Shown here piece by piece: positions 27,652-36,019 of a stretch of DNA of 64,000 nucleotides (position 1 is the stretch's first letter; every line of letters starts with the position of its first letter). A program made the position numbers and the translations under genes. Below the pieces are notes generated by a model that worked only from the letters and a program-made list of their open reading frames with translations, was not told the origin of the DNA and did no database searches. Source of the DNA: Xanthomonas arboricola pv. populi (GTDB lineage Bacteria > Pseudomonadota > Gammaproteobacteria > Xanthomonadales > Xanthomonadaceae); NCBI RefSeq assembly GCF_002939945.1, contig NZ_MDEB01000008.1, positions 1 through 64,000 on the forward strand. The letters run 5' to 3'.

Positions 27652-27678
27652 CCCGCCACGGCCATCGCCGGTGGCGGG
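27652..27678. terminator. Hairpin after the EF-hand gene
   Basis: An 8-bp stem (CCCGCCAC / GTGGCGGG) with an 11-base loop lies 21 bases past the stop codon. It has no T-run, so it is a weak or bidirectional terminator at best, placed between convergent genes. Confidence 0.45.
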
Positions 27679-27761
27679 AATGCTGGCCGATGCCCACCAC
27701 CGATCGCGATCGCGCCGCGCATGACGCAAGCGGTGTGGATCGAAATCCACAATCGCCACCA

Positions 27762-30050
27762 CTAGACCTCGATCGCGATCATCTCCTTGACCCGCGCCGC
27801 CAGCAGGCTGACGCTGAACGGCTTGGCCAGCACCGCCATGCCCGGCTCCAGGTGACGGTCGTTCAACTGCGCGTGTTCGGCAAAGCCGGTGATGAACAGC
27901 ACCTTGAGCCTGGGGCGGCCGACGCGCGCGGCATCGGCCATCTGCCGGCCGTTCATGCCGCCGGGCAGGCCCACATCGCTGATCAGCAGGTCGATCCGCA
28001 CCGGCGACTGCAGGATGCCCAGCCCGGTGGCGCTGTCGCCAGCTTCCAGCACGGTGTAGCCCAGCTCTTCCAGCACCTCGGTGAACAGCAGGCGGATGGA
28101 CGGTTCGTCGTCGACGATCAACACGGTTTCGCCGGCCAGCGAGGGCGCAAGTTCCAGCGTGGCGGTGCCGCTGTCGCTGCTGTCGTCGGCACCGGCATGC
28201 CGCGGCAGGTAGATGCACACCGTCGAGCCCTTGCCCACTTCCGAATGGATGCGCACCTGCCCACCGGATTGCTTGGCAAACCCATAGATCATCGACAGGC
28301 CCAGGCCGGTGCCTTCGCCGATCGGTTTGGTGGTGAAGAACGGATCGAACGCGCGCGCCACTACCTCCGGCGGCATGCCGGTGCCGGTATCGCTCACGCA
28401 CAGCGACAGGTAATGGCCCTCGGGCATGCCCAGCTGCTGGCCCATCTCGCGGTCGATCCGGCGGTTGCTGGTCTGCACGCGCAGGCGCCCGTCGTCGGGC
28501 ATCGCATCGCGCGCGTTGATGCACAGGTTGAGCAGCGCGTTCTCCAGCTGCGGCGCATCCACCAGGGCCAGCCACAGCTCGGCCGCGGCGATGTTCTCCA
28601 CACATATGCCCGGCCCCACCGTGCGCTGGATCAGCTCCAGCATGTCGACCACCAGCCGGTTGACGTTGGTCGGCTTGGGCAACAGCGTCTGCCGCCGCGC
28701 AAACGCCAGCAAGCGGTGCGTCAGCGCCGCCGCGCGCGTGGTGGCGCCCTGCGCGGTGGCCACGTAACGCTCCAGCTCGCGGAAGCGGCCTTGCTCGATG
28801 CGCAGGCTCATCAGCTCCAACGCGCCGGAAATGCCCGCCAACAGGTTGTTGAAGTCGTGCGCCAGCCCGCCGGTGAGCTGCCCCACCGCTTCCATCTTCT
28901 GCGATTGGCGCAGCGCTTCTTCCACCGTCATCAGCTCGCGGGTGCGCTCGGTGACCCGCTGCTCCAGCGTGTCGCTCAACTCGCGCAAGGCCGTCAACGC
29001 GCGGTCGCGCTCTTCCGACAGCGCGTGGCGCGCCTCGATGTCGAGCAGCACGCCGGGAAACCGCAGCGGCGTGCCATCGGCGGCTTTTTCGACCCGGCCA
29101 TTGGCTTCGAGCCAGTAGTACTTTCCGTCGCGCCGTTTGACCCGGTACTGGTGCGCGTAGGCACCGCCGCGGGCAATGGCTTCGCCAATGGCCGCACGTA
29201 GCCCCTCACGGTCGTCCGGGTGCACCGTCCGGATCACCTGCTCCAGCGTCAGGCCGGTACGGCTGGTGGACGGATCGAAGCCGAAGTTCTGCGCAAATGC
29301 CTCATCCACCGAAAACGCGTCGGTCGGCAGGTCCCAGATCCAGGTGCCGATGATCGCCCCGGCCGCCAGCGCCAGCTGCACGCGCTCGGCATTGCGGCGC
29401 GCCACGGTTTCGGCCTCGAGCGCACGATCGCGCTCGCTGGTGCGGTTGACCACCTCATGCACCAGATGGGTGTTCTCGTTGCTCAACATCGCATGCTGGA
29501 TATCGCGGTTGCGATCGGCCGCCACCTGCGCGGTGGTTTCGATGGCGATATTCATCAGCCCCACGATGCTGCCGTCTTCGCCGCGGATCGGCGAGGCGGT
29601 GGCATTCCAGTAGGTCATCTCGCTGACGCCGTTGCGCAGCATCGGCAATGTAATCACTTGCTGCCCGAAGCCCTCACCGGTCTGCATCACCCGAGCGAAT
29701 GCCTGCGCGATCGGTGCATAGGTTTCCTTCCACACCTCGGTCACCGGCTGGCCCAGCGCCTGCGGATGACGGTCGCCCATCGACTGCACGTACACGTCGT
29801 TGTAGAGCAGGCGCAGCTCCGGCCCCCACAGCACCGCACCGAGCAGGGTGGAATTGAGCACCACCGACAACGACGAGCGCAGCGACTGCGGCCAGGTCTC
29901 CGGCGCGCCCAGCGGCGTGGCGGCCCAATCGTGTGCGCGCATCAACGCGCCCATCTGGCCTCCCCCCGCAAGAAACTCCAGACCGACGGGCTCGATGGCG
30001 GGGGGCGCTGTGCTCACGTGACGGCATTGCCTGGCAAAAAGTGCGCGCAT
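27762..30050 (-). CDS. PAS-containing hybrid histidine kinase/response regulator
   Basis: About 762 residues from the chosen ATG. In order: an N-terminal PAS/GAF-like region starting WAATPLGAPETWPQSLRS, a second PAS with a PAC segment (YRVKRRDGKYYWLEANGRV), a coiled linker, HisKA with His398 in GGLAHDFNNLL, an HATPase (ENALLNLCINARDAM; DTGTGMPPEV; GEGTGLGLSM) and a C-terminal receiver with Asp692 in LLISDVGLPGG. No transmembrane helix is seen, so it is a soluble sensor. The N-terminal type is seen in light- and redox-sensing kinases. Start uncertain: GTG at 30018 is an alternative and neither has a good ribosome-binding site. Confidence 0.87.
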   Translation of the reverse strand: MRALFARQCRHVSTAPPAIEPVGLEFLAGGGQMGALMRAHDWAATPLGAPETWPQSLRSSLSVVLNSTLLGAVLWGPELRLLYNDVYVQSMGDRHPQALGQPVTEVWKETYAPIAQAFARVMQTGEGFGQQVITLPMLRNGVSEMTYWNATASPIRGEDGSIVGLMNIAIETTAQVAADRNRDIQHAMLSNENTHLVHEVVNRTSERDRALEAETVARRNAERVQLALAAGAIIGTWIWDLPTDAFSVDEAFAQNFGFDPSTSRTGLTLEQVIRTVHPDDREGLRAAIGEAIARGGAYAHQYRVKRRDGKYYWLEANGRVEKAADGTPLRFPGVLLDIEARHALSEERDRALTALRELSDTLEQRVTERTRELMTVEEALRQSQKMEAVGQLTGGLAHDFNNLLAGISGALELMSLRIEQGRFRELERYVATAQGATTRAAALTHRLLAFARRQTLLPKPTNVNRLVVDMLELIQRTVGPGICVENIAAAELWLALVDAPQLENALLNLCINARDAMPDDGRLRVQTSNRRIDREMGQQLGMPEGHYLSLCVSDTGTGMPPEVVARAFDPFFTTKPIGEGTGLGLSMIYGFAKQSGGQVRIHSEVGKGSTVCIYLPRHAGADDSSDSGTATLELAPSLAGETVLIVDDEPSIRLLFTEVLEELGYTVLEAGDSATGLGILQSPVRIDLLISDVGLPGGMNGRQMADAARVGRPRLKVLFITGFAEHAQLNDRHLEPGMAVLAKPFSVSLLAARVKEMIAIEV

Positions 30051-30222
30051 TGTGGCACGCAGCGGCCTCAGCAAGATGTGCAGGCGCGTGCGTGCGCCGC
30101 GGCCGCGCTGCGCGCGCGGCAGCTGTGCGTGCTGACGCGGGGATGACGGCATGCCCACGTCGCACTCACGTCCTGCGGGTACAGACTGGGCCGCAACATC
30201 CCCAACCGTACGAGGCATCACC

Positions 30223-30402
30223 GTGGACAAGAACCGTATCGAAGGTACCGCCAAGCAGGTCAAGGGCTCCATCAAGGAAACCGTTGGCCGCGTCACCGGC
30301 GACAAGAGCACCGAGCTGGAAGGTGCCGCCGAAAAGAACGTCGGCAAGGTGCAGAACAAGGCTGGTCAGGTCGCCGACAAAGTGCGCGACGCCTCCAAGT
30401 AA
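30223..30402 (+). CDS. CsbD family stress protein
   Basis: 59 residues, entirely the CsbD pattern MDKNRIEGTAKQVKGSIKET repeated as a charged amphipathic helical hairpin. CsbD proteins are small, highly expressed general stress proteins of unclear function. The start is set at GTG 30223 with GAGG eight bases upstream; an upstream ATG at 30151 would add 24 non-family residues. It diverges from the hybrid kinase gene. Confidence 0.88.
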   Translation: MDKNRIEGTAKQVKGSIKETVGRVTGDKSTELEGAAEKNVGKVQNKAGQVADKVRDASK

Positions 30403-30847
30403 GTAAATCGAAGGAGTCAACTTCGATTGCATTGCAGGCGAGCGTCATGCCCGCCGCGCTGAAGCAGTGGTTTGGCCATCAGCGGTAACGCACAATGGCG
30501 CAGACGGTAAGGCCCACTTCGGCGAGAGATCGCACCAACGCCCCGACACGATCGGGGCGTTGGCGTTTGTGGGGGGTTTGATAAATTCGACTGTCTACCG
30601 ACATCGCGGCGAGGCGAGTGAATCTCCGGTCGTCTGCGTCCCCGACCTTTATACGTTCCACTGCAAAGCGCAGCGGTGAGGTTCTGCCCAAACTAGCGAC
30701 GCAGCTGAGATGAGCACGGCCCCCCGGACCAGCGACGTACTCACCGCCAACAGCTGAGGCCTGCACGATCAGCGCCGCCTTTTGTAGTCAGCCGCACTTC
30801 CTGTGATGATCCGCGAGCCGATATAGGTGCTACCTCAGGGTAATTGG
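30403..30847. other. Intergenic region with two hairpins
   Basis: No gene seen. An 8-bp hairpin (AATCGAAG / CTTCGATT, 30406-30428) directly follows csbD, and a stronger terminator lies at 30535-30563. The remainder up to the serine hydrolase contains its promoter, not clearly recognised. Confidence 0.45.
30535..30563 (+). terminator. Intrinsic terminator downstream of csbD
   Basis: A perfect 12-bp stem (CCAACGCCCCGA / TCGGGGCGTTGG) with a 5-base loop is followed by CGTTTGTG. It lies about 130 bases after csbD. Confidence 0.65.
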
Positions 30848-32257
30848 ATGAAGCGTCTCACGCTACTCGCCGCCGCACTTCTTTTCTGGACAGCCATGAG
30901 CTGGTCCATGCCGCCCTCACCGATCACAACACCAGCGCAAATCTTCAATCGCTGGCTCACCGCCTTCAATCAGGGCAACAAGCAAGAGTTGCGGACAGTC
31001 ATTTCCACTTACAAGATCGACCGCAACGCGCAGCGCGATGTCGACCTGCATGCTTCCATGGGCAACTTCAATGTGCTGACCGTGAAATCAAGCAACCCGA
31101 AGAAAGTCGAAGTGATCGTGCAGGTACAGCCGAGCGAACGCGCGCTGCTGGTGACCGTTGAGCTGGATCAGACCGATCCGTCCGATGTGCGCCTTTTTCA
31201 GATCGAAGGCGTGGACATACCAGCCGAATATCGGCCCAAGCGTGTGCAGATTCCCGCGCTTGCGCAAATGGCAACACAGCGACTGAATGCACTGGTCGCC
31301 GCTGACACCTTGTCCGGCGCATTGGTCGTAGCCAAAGACGGCAAGCTGCTCTTGCAATGGCAGGGCGGATTGGCAGATCGATCGGCCGCGCTGGCAGTTA
31401 CGCCGGAAACACGGTTCAGGCTTGCATCGTTGAACAAGATGTTCACCGCCGTGGCCGTTCTGCAATTGGTGGATGCCGGCAAGCTAACGCTTGACGGCAC
31501 CATCAACGACTATCTCCGTGATTATCCTGATCAAGCCATCGCCCGCTCCATTACATTGCGCCAACTGCTCAACCACACCAGTGGCCTGGGTGAGATCTTC
31601 GGCGACGATTTCAGCAGCTATTCGCAGACCCTGAAAACGCATGCCGATTACATCAAACGGTACGGCGCCACGCCGCCAGAGCAGGTGCCAGGCAGTCAGG
31701 ACGGCTATTCCAACTATGGCTACATCGTGCTTGGCGCGATCATCGAGGCGGTCAGTGGACAGTCCTATTACGACTATGTGGACCAACACATCTACCGCGT
31801 GGCAGGCATGGCATCGACAGGGTCGGAGCCGGAGTCGACGTCAATCTCAGGCCGGGCCATCGCATATACAAAACGAGAAGGTGCCTGGCAGGTAGAAACG
31901 GCGTCGCTGCCCTGGCGTGGAACAGCAGCCGGTGGTGGCTACAGCACGGTAGGCGACATGCTCAAATTCGGCGAAGCGCTACGCACGGGCAAGATCCTGT
32001 CGCCTGCATTACTGGAAGCGGCCACCTCGCCACAGAACCATAAGCACTGGTACGGCTATGGTTTCATGGTCAGTGGCCAGGGCGAAGAGAAACAATATGG
32101 GCACGAGGGCGGCGCGCTGGGCGCGAACGCCGCATTCGTAGTGCTACGCTCCAACGGCTACGTGGTGGTGGGTTTGAGCAACACCGATCCCGATACGATG
32201 GAGAACGTGGTGAACTACATTGCGCGGCGGCTGCCGCTGCAAGCGCAGCAACCTTGA
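30848..32257 (+). CDS. Secreted serine hydrolase (class C beta-lactamase/PBP-like)
   Basis: 469 residues with a signal peptide (1-20). An N-terminal domain of about 120 residues is followed by a beta-lactamase-family domain with SxxK (Ser194-Leu-Asn-Lys197), YxN (Tyr287-Ser-Asn) and a C-terminal HEGGALG taking the place of the KTG triad. Members act as D-peptidases or esterases; true beta-lactamase activity is not implied. The ATG at 30848 begins the signal peptide; the seven upstream codons are not needed. Confidence 0.87.
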   Translation: MKRLTLLAAALLFWTAMSWSMPPSPITTPAQIFNRWLTAFNQGNKQELRTVISTYKIDRNAQRDVDLHASMGNFNVLTVKSSNPKKVEVIVQVQPSERALLVTVELDQTDPSDVRLFQIEGVDIPAEYRPKRVQIPALAQMATQRLNALVAADTLSGALVVAKDGKLLLQWQGGLADRSAALAVTPETRFRLASLNKMFTAVAVLQLVDAGKLTLDGTINDYLRDYPDQAIARSITLRQLLNHTSGLGEIFGDDFSSYSQTLKTHADYIKRYGATPPEQVPGSQDGYSNYGYIVLGAIIEAVSGQSYYDYVDQHIYRVAGMASTGSEPESTSISGRAIAYTKREGAWQVETASLPWRGTAAGGGYSTVGDMLKFGEALRTGKILSPALLEAATSPQNHKHWYGYGFMVSGQGEEKQYGHEGGALGANAAFVVLRSNGYVVVGLSNTDPDTMENVVNYIARRLPLQAQQP

Positions 32258-32399
32258 AAGCACGCTGGCACCCATCATGGTGGTCTGGCATAAAGCCCGC
32301 GACAGTCGCCTTGGCACGCGCTCACACTGGCCGATAGGTCCGCGCCATGAACCCGCTCGGAAAGACCTTCGAGCCGATCAAGGTCAGTGGCACTAGCGT

Positions 32400-32982
32400 G
32401 GGCAGGTCGCTGAAAATCGGTGCGCCTCTGCCTAGCAATGCTGGTGCACCACGTCCATTGCACAGCGGCCAATGTCGCCGATGTGACGGTGATGCACACG
32501 TTGCTGCATGGCAAAGAAGACAGCGTGTTCGGCGACAGCGGCTACACCGGCGCGGACAAACGCGAAGAACTGCAGGTGTGCAAGGCTGCGTTCTTCATCG
32601 CCGTCAGGCCCTCGACGATGCAAGCCATCGGCAACAAACGCGAGCGTGCTCGGGAACAGCGTTGGGAGCACTTCAAGGCCAGCGTGCGCGCGCGAAAGTG
32701 GAGCATCCATTCCGGTGTGATCAAGCGCCAGCTCGGTTACACCGAGGTCCGCTATCGCGGCCTGGCCGAGAACACCGCACAAGTGCTGACCTCGTTTGCG
32801 CTGTCAAACCTGTGGATGAAGCGAAAGCAGTTACTGCCTGCTATGGGGAACGTGCGCCTTTAACCGGGGAATTCTCACGGAAAGCGCCGGAAATGGCGAA
32901 ACTCCAAAGATCCAAACGCGACTCTCCGGAACGACGCGACATCCCACACTCTTAGGCCTCGTTGTTCAGACCTTCCCTAAGA
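32400..32982 (+). mobile_element. Right-end remnant of an IS5-family insertion sequence
   Basis: This contains the C-terminal part of an IS5-type transposase followed by a probable right terminal end (GTTGTTCAGACCTTCC at about 32961-32976). The left end and the first half of the transposase are missing. The remnant borders the AT-rich M35 protease gene and marks the left edge of the accessory region. Confidence 0.75.
32420..32863 (+). pseudogene. Truncated IS5-family transposase
   Basis: About 147 codons corresponding to the C-terminal half of IS5-type DDE transposases: HCTAANVADVTVMHTLLHGK, then FGDSGYTGADKRE (containing the second catalytic Asp), ending RYRGLAENTAQVLTSFALSNLW. The first Asp-containing part is absent, and the frame upstream is unrelated. 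It cannot be active alone. Confidence 0.82.
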
Positions 32983-32988
32983 TTGAAT

Positions 32989-34215
32989 TCAATTAAAATT
33001 TAAATTTAAATAGTAGAACTTGTAGGATTGAGCATTTCGTACCGCGAGATCGCGATTACCAGCCAGCGCCTTTGTTCCAGCATATGTGTAACCTGAAGGG
33101 GCATCAATCGTCCCGTCTACGATTTCGTCTGAAAAATGCGTGATTTCATGCAAAAATGTTCCCACTTGAGAAGATTCATCGTAAACCGTTGGAAATAGGG
33201 GCGACTCAAAGAAACGTGGGCATAGATTAACTTGATATACCATTCCAGGTGAGACCCAAGCTAAAGCATTCGGAGAAATGTTATTTTCCACTGGGTCGCA
33301 TTGGCAAGTAATAGAAACCGGCGGCTTAGGGTTCGCTGAATCACTGGTTAATCTATACCATGTGGCGAATACCATATTATCGTTATATTGGTCGTCTGGA
33401 AGGTAGTCATCAGGATCCCCATGGACGCCAAACCAAGTCGTAAATCGCGCAGTCGGTTCAAACCACCTATCAACATATGGAGGTACATCGAAGGTCTGAA
33501 CTTTCGTCTGCTGCCCGTATTCAGTAAGAGTTTCGTAAGCAATTGCGGTCGATTGCGGTATTACGTTTTGTTCCACATGCTGGACCTGAGCTGCGCTACA
33601 GGATGCGAATTCCGACTCAATCGTCTTGCGAAGACGTTTCTCCGGCGATGTCAATCCAGCATCTAGCTGCTTGCCAGCAAAAATCCTAACGTCATTTGAG
33701 GACGCTTCAAGCCACGATGCCCGAAGTGAGTCCCGAGATGCGTTCTTAAAAGCCTGTTTAGGTCTATTTAAATAAAGAGAGGGACTTCTCAAGCTGACCG
33801 TGTAATGCTCCCCTGGTTTGAGACGATAATTCAATTGAATATTTACGTCCACCGCCTTTTTCTGCTTTTGACCCACTTTGACATATACATCTTCTGGCGC
33901 GCCTTCCATGTTGACATAGATGCCAAAATAGGGGGCTTCGCTTCCGTCATCTGCCAAGACACGGAAAACATTGTTCATCAAAAGACCACTTTTATTGGTC
34001 TTTGGAAAAGACTGGTCTAAGACTTCAATGTCCTGATCACCCAGATTGGTAGCAACAACTCGTATACCCGTTTCACCCTGCTCATTACTTACTGCCTTAT
34101 CGCGATTAACAGATTTAACTGCCTGTTCAATTTTAACATTCAACCGCCCCGCAGCCGATGCCGAGTGAGAGAAGATTGCTAATCCCACTACTGCCATTAC
34201 TCTCCATGCACGCAT
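32989..34215 (-). CDS. Secreted M35-type (aspzincin) metalloprotease
   Basis: 408 residues with a signal peptide (about 1-22). The aspzincin site is intact: HEITH at 356-360 and the GTxD ligand Asp371 in DGTID. The upstream 200 residues form a deuterolysin-type accessory region (GEHYTVSL; RLKPGEHY). Aspzincins cleave preferentially before Lys or act as deuterolysins. The start has AAGGAG seven bases upstream. Base composition is clearly AT-richer than neighbours, and the gene lies between an IS remnant and a broken fecR, so recent acquisition is likely. It could be a secreted virulence or competition factor. Confidence 0.88.
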   Translation of the reverse strand: MRAWRVMAVVGLAIFSHSASAAGRLNVKIEQAVKSVNRDKAVSNEQGETGIRVVATNLGDQDIEVLDQSFPKTNKSGLLMNNVFRVLADDGSEAPYFGIYVNMEGAPEDVYVKVGQKQKKAVDVNIQLNYRLKPGEHYTVSLRSPSLYLNRPKQAFKNASRDSLRASWLEASSNDVRIFAGKQLDAGLTSPEKRLRKTIESEFASCSAAQVQHVEQNVIPQSTAIAYETLTEYGQQTKVQTFDVPPYVDRWFEPTARFTTWFGVHGDPDDYLPDDQYNDNMVFATWYRLTSDSANPKPPVSITCQCDPVENNISPNALAWVSPGMVYQVNLCPRFFESPLFPTVYDESSQVGTFLHEITHFSDEIVDGTIDAPSGYTYAGTKALAGNRDLAVRNAQSYKFYYLNLNFN

Positions 34216-34335
34216 TGCCGGCTCCTTGTTAGTAAGAAAGCTTTGTCGATTATTTATAATGTTGCGACGGTGCTTGAGCATAAAAGCATAGGTATAGCGC
34301 AGCGTCAACGGAGCCCGATTTATCCAGACACGATT

Positions 34336-34437
34336 TTAGATGGCCCGTGGATGGAGACGGTAGAATTCTCTGCTACCTCGTGGATGACAACGGTTCTCCT
34401 CGTGGTCAGGCTGGCCGGTGTGATCGCCCAGTGAATT
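34336..34437 (-). pseudogene. 5' remnant of a fecR-like anti-sigma gene
   Basis: A 33-codon frame beginning MNSLGDHTGQPDHEE and containing REFYRLHP lies 46 bases downstream of the ECF sigma gene, where fecR normally stands. The pattern resembles the extreme N-terminus of FecR regulators, but the frame is shifted and stops at the border of the AT-rich segment. The rest of fecR and the usual TonB-dependent receptor are gone. Recognition rests on position and a short stretch, so it is tentative. Confidence 0.45.
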
Positions 34438-34483
34438 CATCGAACTGGCCGTGATGCACCGCCAACCTGCGCAGCGCAGTGCG

Positions 34484-35224
34484 TTACTCACCCACCGCCG
34501 CGCGGCAGGCGGCCAGGGCGCGGCTGATGTGTTTTTCCACCATCTTGACCGAGATGCCCATGACGGCGGCGACTTGCGGGTAGGTGAGGCCGTCGAAGCG
34601 GTTGAGCATGAAGGCCTGGCGGCATTTGGGCGGCAGCGCGGGTAGCGTGTGGGTGTGCAGGTGCTGCAGGGTGCGGCGGGCGTCCACCAGCTGGTCCACC
34701 GCCGTGCCGGCGGCGGCGAGCGGTTCGCTGCCCTCCAGCGGCACATGGCGGGAGGCGTGCCTGCGGTGGCGCGTGCGCCAGTGCTCCAGCACCACGTTGT
34801 GGGCGATGCGGTACAGCAGCAGCTTGTAGCTGTGGATGTCTGGCGTGTTGCGGTAGGCCAGCAGGCGCAGCAGCGTTTCCTGGGCGAGGTCGGCGGCGGT
34901 GTGCGGGTCGCGCAGGCGCCGCCGCATGTAGGTGAGCAGCTCGGCCTGCAGCTGCACCACGGCCTGGTCGAAGCGTTCCCTGGGCGGCGCGCGCTCCTCG
35001 CGCACGTGCCAGCGCGTGGTGACGCGGCCAAGCGTGTAGATACCCGCCGCGGGCGCGCGGACCGGCAGCGCGCGCATGACGTAGGCGCTGCGGTGGCGCC
35101 ACGGGCGGCTGCCGTAGCGCTCACCCGGCACCGCGCTTGCGGCGTGCGTGCGTGCCGCGACCGCCTGGCCGATGACACCGTGGCGGTCTGCACGCGACGC
35201 GCCGGTCATGCCCTCACTCATCAT
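34484..35224 (-). CDS. ECF sigma factor of the FecI type
   Basis: 246 residues. Region 2 (FDQAVVQLQAELLTYMRRRL, then DLAQETLLRLLAY) spans about 85-130, and region 4 (LPPKCRQAFMLNRFDGLTYP, ending ISRALAACR) forms the C-terminus, as in iron-responsive FecI-type sigma factors. An N-terminal extension of about 80 residues is unusual; the start at 35224 is supported by GGAGA seven bases upstream, with Met at 35077 as an alternative. Its normal partners (fecR, TonB receptor) are missing downstream, so the regulon has lost its local circuit. Confidence 0.83.
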   Translation of the reverse strand: MMSEGMTGASRADRHGVIGQAVAARTHAASAVPGERYGSRPWRHRSAYVMRALPVRAPAAGIYTLGRVTTRWHVREERAPPRERFDQAVVQLQAELLTYMRRRLRDPHTAADLAQETLLRLLAYRNTPDIHSYKLLLYRIAHNVVLEHWRTRHRRHASRHVPLEGSEPLAAAGTAVDQLVDARRTLQHLHTHTLPALPPKCRQAFMLNRFDGLTYPQVAAVMGISVKMVEKHISRALAACRAAVGE

Positions 35225-35281
35225 GCGACGTCTCCAGCAACGGGCCGGGCACATGCGGTGCGCGCATGCGCTGCGGCGTGA

Positions 35282-35635
35282 TCAGCGAGGGTTTACAACG
35301 CTGATGACCAGCTCGCCATCGCGCTGGCGGATGTGCAGCTTGCTGCCGATGGCAAAGCCCAATTGTTCCAGCCAGCGGCCGCGCAGGCGCAGGGTGGGAA
35401 TACGCTGGTGACTGTCGGGATAGTACCCATAGCCCACGGTGCACTGCTGCGGCGCACGCGGCCGGCCGGGCCGCCGCGGTGTGCGGGGTTCGGCGCGGGG
35501 TTCGGGGATGGGCGTACGCTCGAGGTAGCGCCGCGGCTGGATCGAGGGATCCAGCGAGCGCCAGACGACTTCGGTAGGCGGCGGCACCGTGGCGCGCTTG
35601 CGCGATGGCTTGGGACTGGACGTGGATCGACGCAT
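35282..35635 (-). CDS. SymE-family toxin
   Basis: 117 residues. A basic N-terminal half of about 65 residues precedes a SymE domain (CTVGYGYYPDSHQRIPTLRL, RGRWLEQLGFAIGSKLHI, ELVISVV), related to AbrB-fold antitoxins but toxic in E. coli, where SymE is SOS-induced and held down by the antisense RNA SymR. The ATG has AAGGAGGG seven bases upstream. The gene is preceded by a 222-base structured leader shared with the divergent gene at 36241. No antisense promoter was recognised, so control seems to rest on the leader. Confidence 0.85.
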   Translation of the reverse strand: MRRSTSSPKPSRKRATVPPPTEVVWRSLDPSIQPRRYLERTPIPEPRAEPRTPRRPGRPRAPQQCTVGYGYYPDSHQRIPTLRLRGRWLEQLGFAIGSKLHIRQRDGELVISVVNPR

Positions 35636-35857
35636 GGCAAAGCCCTCCTTGACGAACAGGCCCCGTCGCACGACGCAACGGGATGTCGGGAGGCTAGAAA
35701 CCGCACACAGACGGCAGGCGTTCTTCCCAAAGGGATGCGCATTCGCCGCTTTCCGACGCAAGTGTCACGCCGCTTACGCCTGCAAGAAACTGCAGGCACA
35801 AAAAACCCACCGGTCTGACGGAGGTGGGTGCCGCTGTGTGAGGAGTTTCTAGGCTCC
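35636..35857 (-). ncRNA. Structured leader/attenuator A (symE)
   Basis: This 222-base leader lies between the probable transcription start (about 35857) and the symE start codon. In transcript order: a 5' arm GGAGCCTAGAAACTCC with following CACACAG; an intrinsic terminator; a long middle; a distal arm (CTGTGTGCGGTTTCTAGCC, complementary to the 5' arm); and a hairpin CCCGTTGC / GCGACGGG just before the AAGGAGGG. It is strongly similar in order and much of its sequence to leader B in inverted orientation. The pre-RBS hairpin differs from B by changes that keep pairing, so RNA structure is probably selected. Confidence 0.7.
35800..35829 (-). terminator. Intrinsic terminator inside leader A
   Basis: A 7-bp stem (ACCCACC / GGTGGGT) with an 11-base loop and a run of six T lies about 30-57 nucleotides into the symE transcript. 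It would stop transcription about 170 bases before the start codon unless read-through occurs. Confidence 0.75.
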
Positions 35858-35865
35858 TTGCAGCG

Positions 35866-35894
35866 AGATTGCTACGCGTTGGGTGGTGTGTCAA
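35866..35894 (-). promoter_or_regulatory. Sigma-70-like promoter for symE
   Basis: TTGACA (35889-35894, read on the minus strand), 17 bases, CAATCT (35866-35871), then eight bases to the first G of the conserved leader. The spacing is ideal and matches that of the divergent promoter. Confidence 0.65.
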
Positions 35895-35983
35895 CTGGTT
35901 GCAGCGACTCATTGGAGTGCTGCGCTTAGCCGGAAAATTCTTTTATGTAGGCGGCTTCTCCGCATCGGGACAGTCACCTCAAC

Positions 35984-36012
35984 TTGACCCTGCCCTGCGC
36001 CACCCGCACACT
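35984..36012 (+). promoter_or_regulatory. Sigma-70-like promoter for the XAC0095-like gene
   Basis: TTGACC (35984-35989), 17 bases, CACACT (36007-36012), then seven bases to the first G of the conserved leader at 36020. Same layout as the symE promoter. Confidence 0.6.
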
Positions 36013-36019
36013 TCCAGCC

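Noticed and set aside
30415..30565. Possible tRNA or small RNA gene after csbD
   Set aside because: No cloverleaf could be drawn and no promoter was found; the hairpin at 30535 is explained as a terminator.
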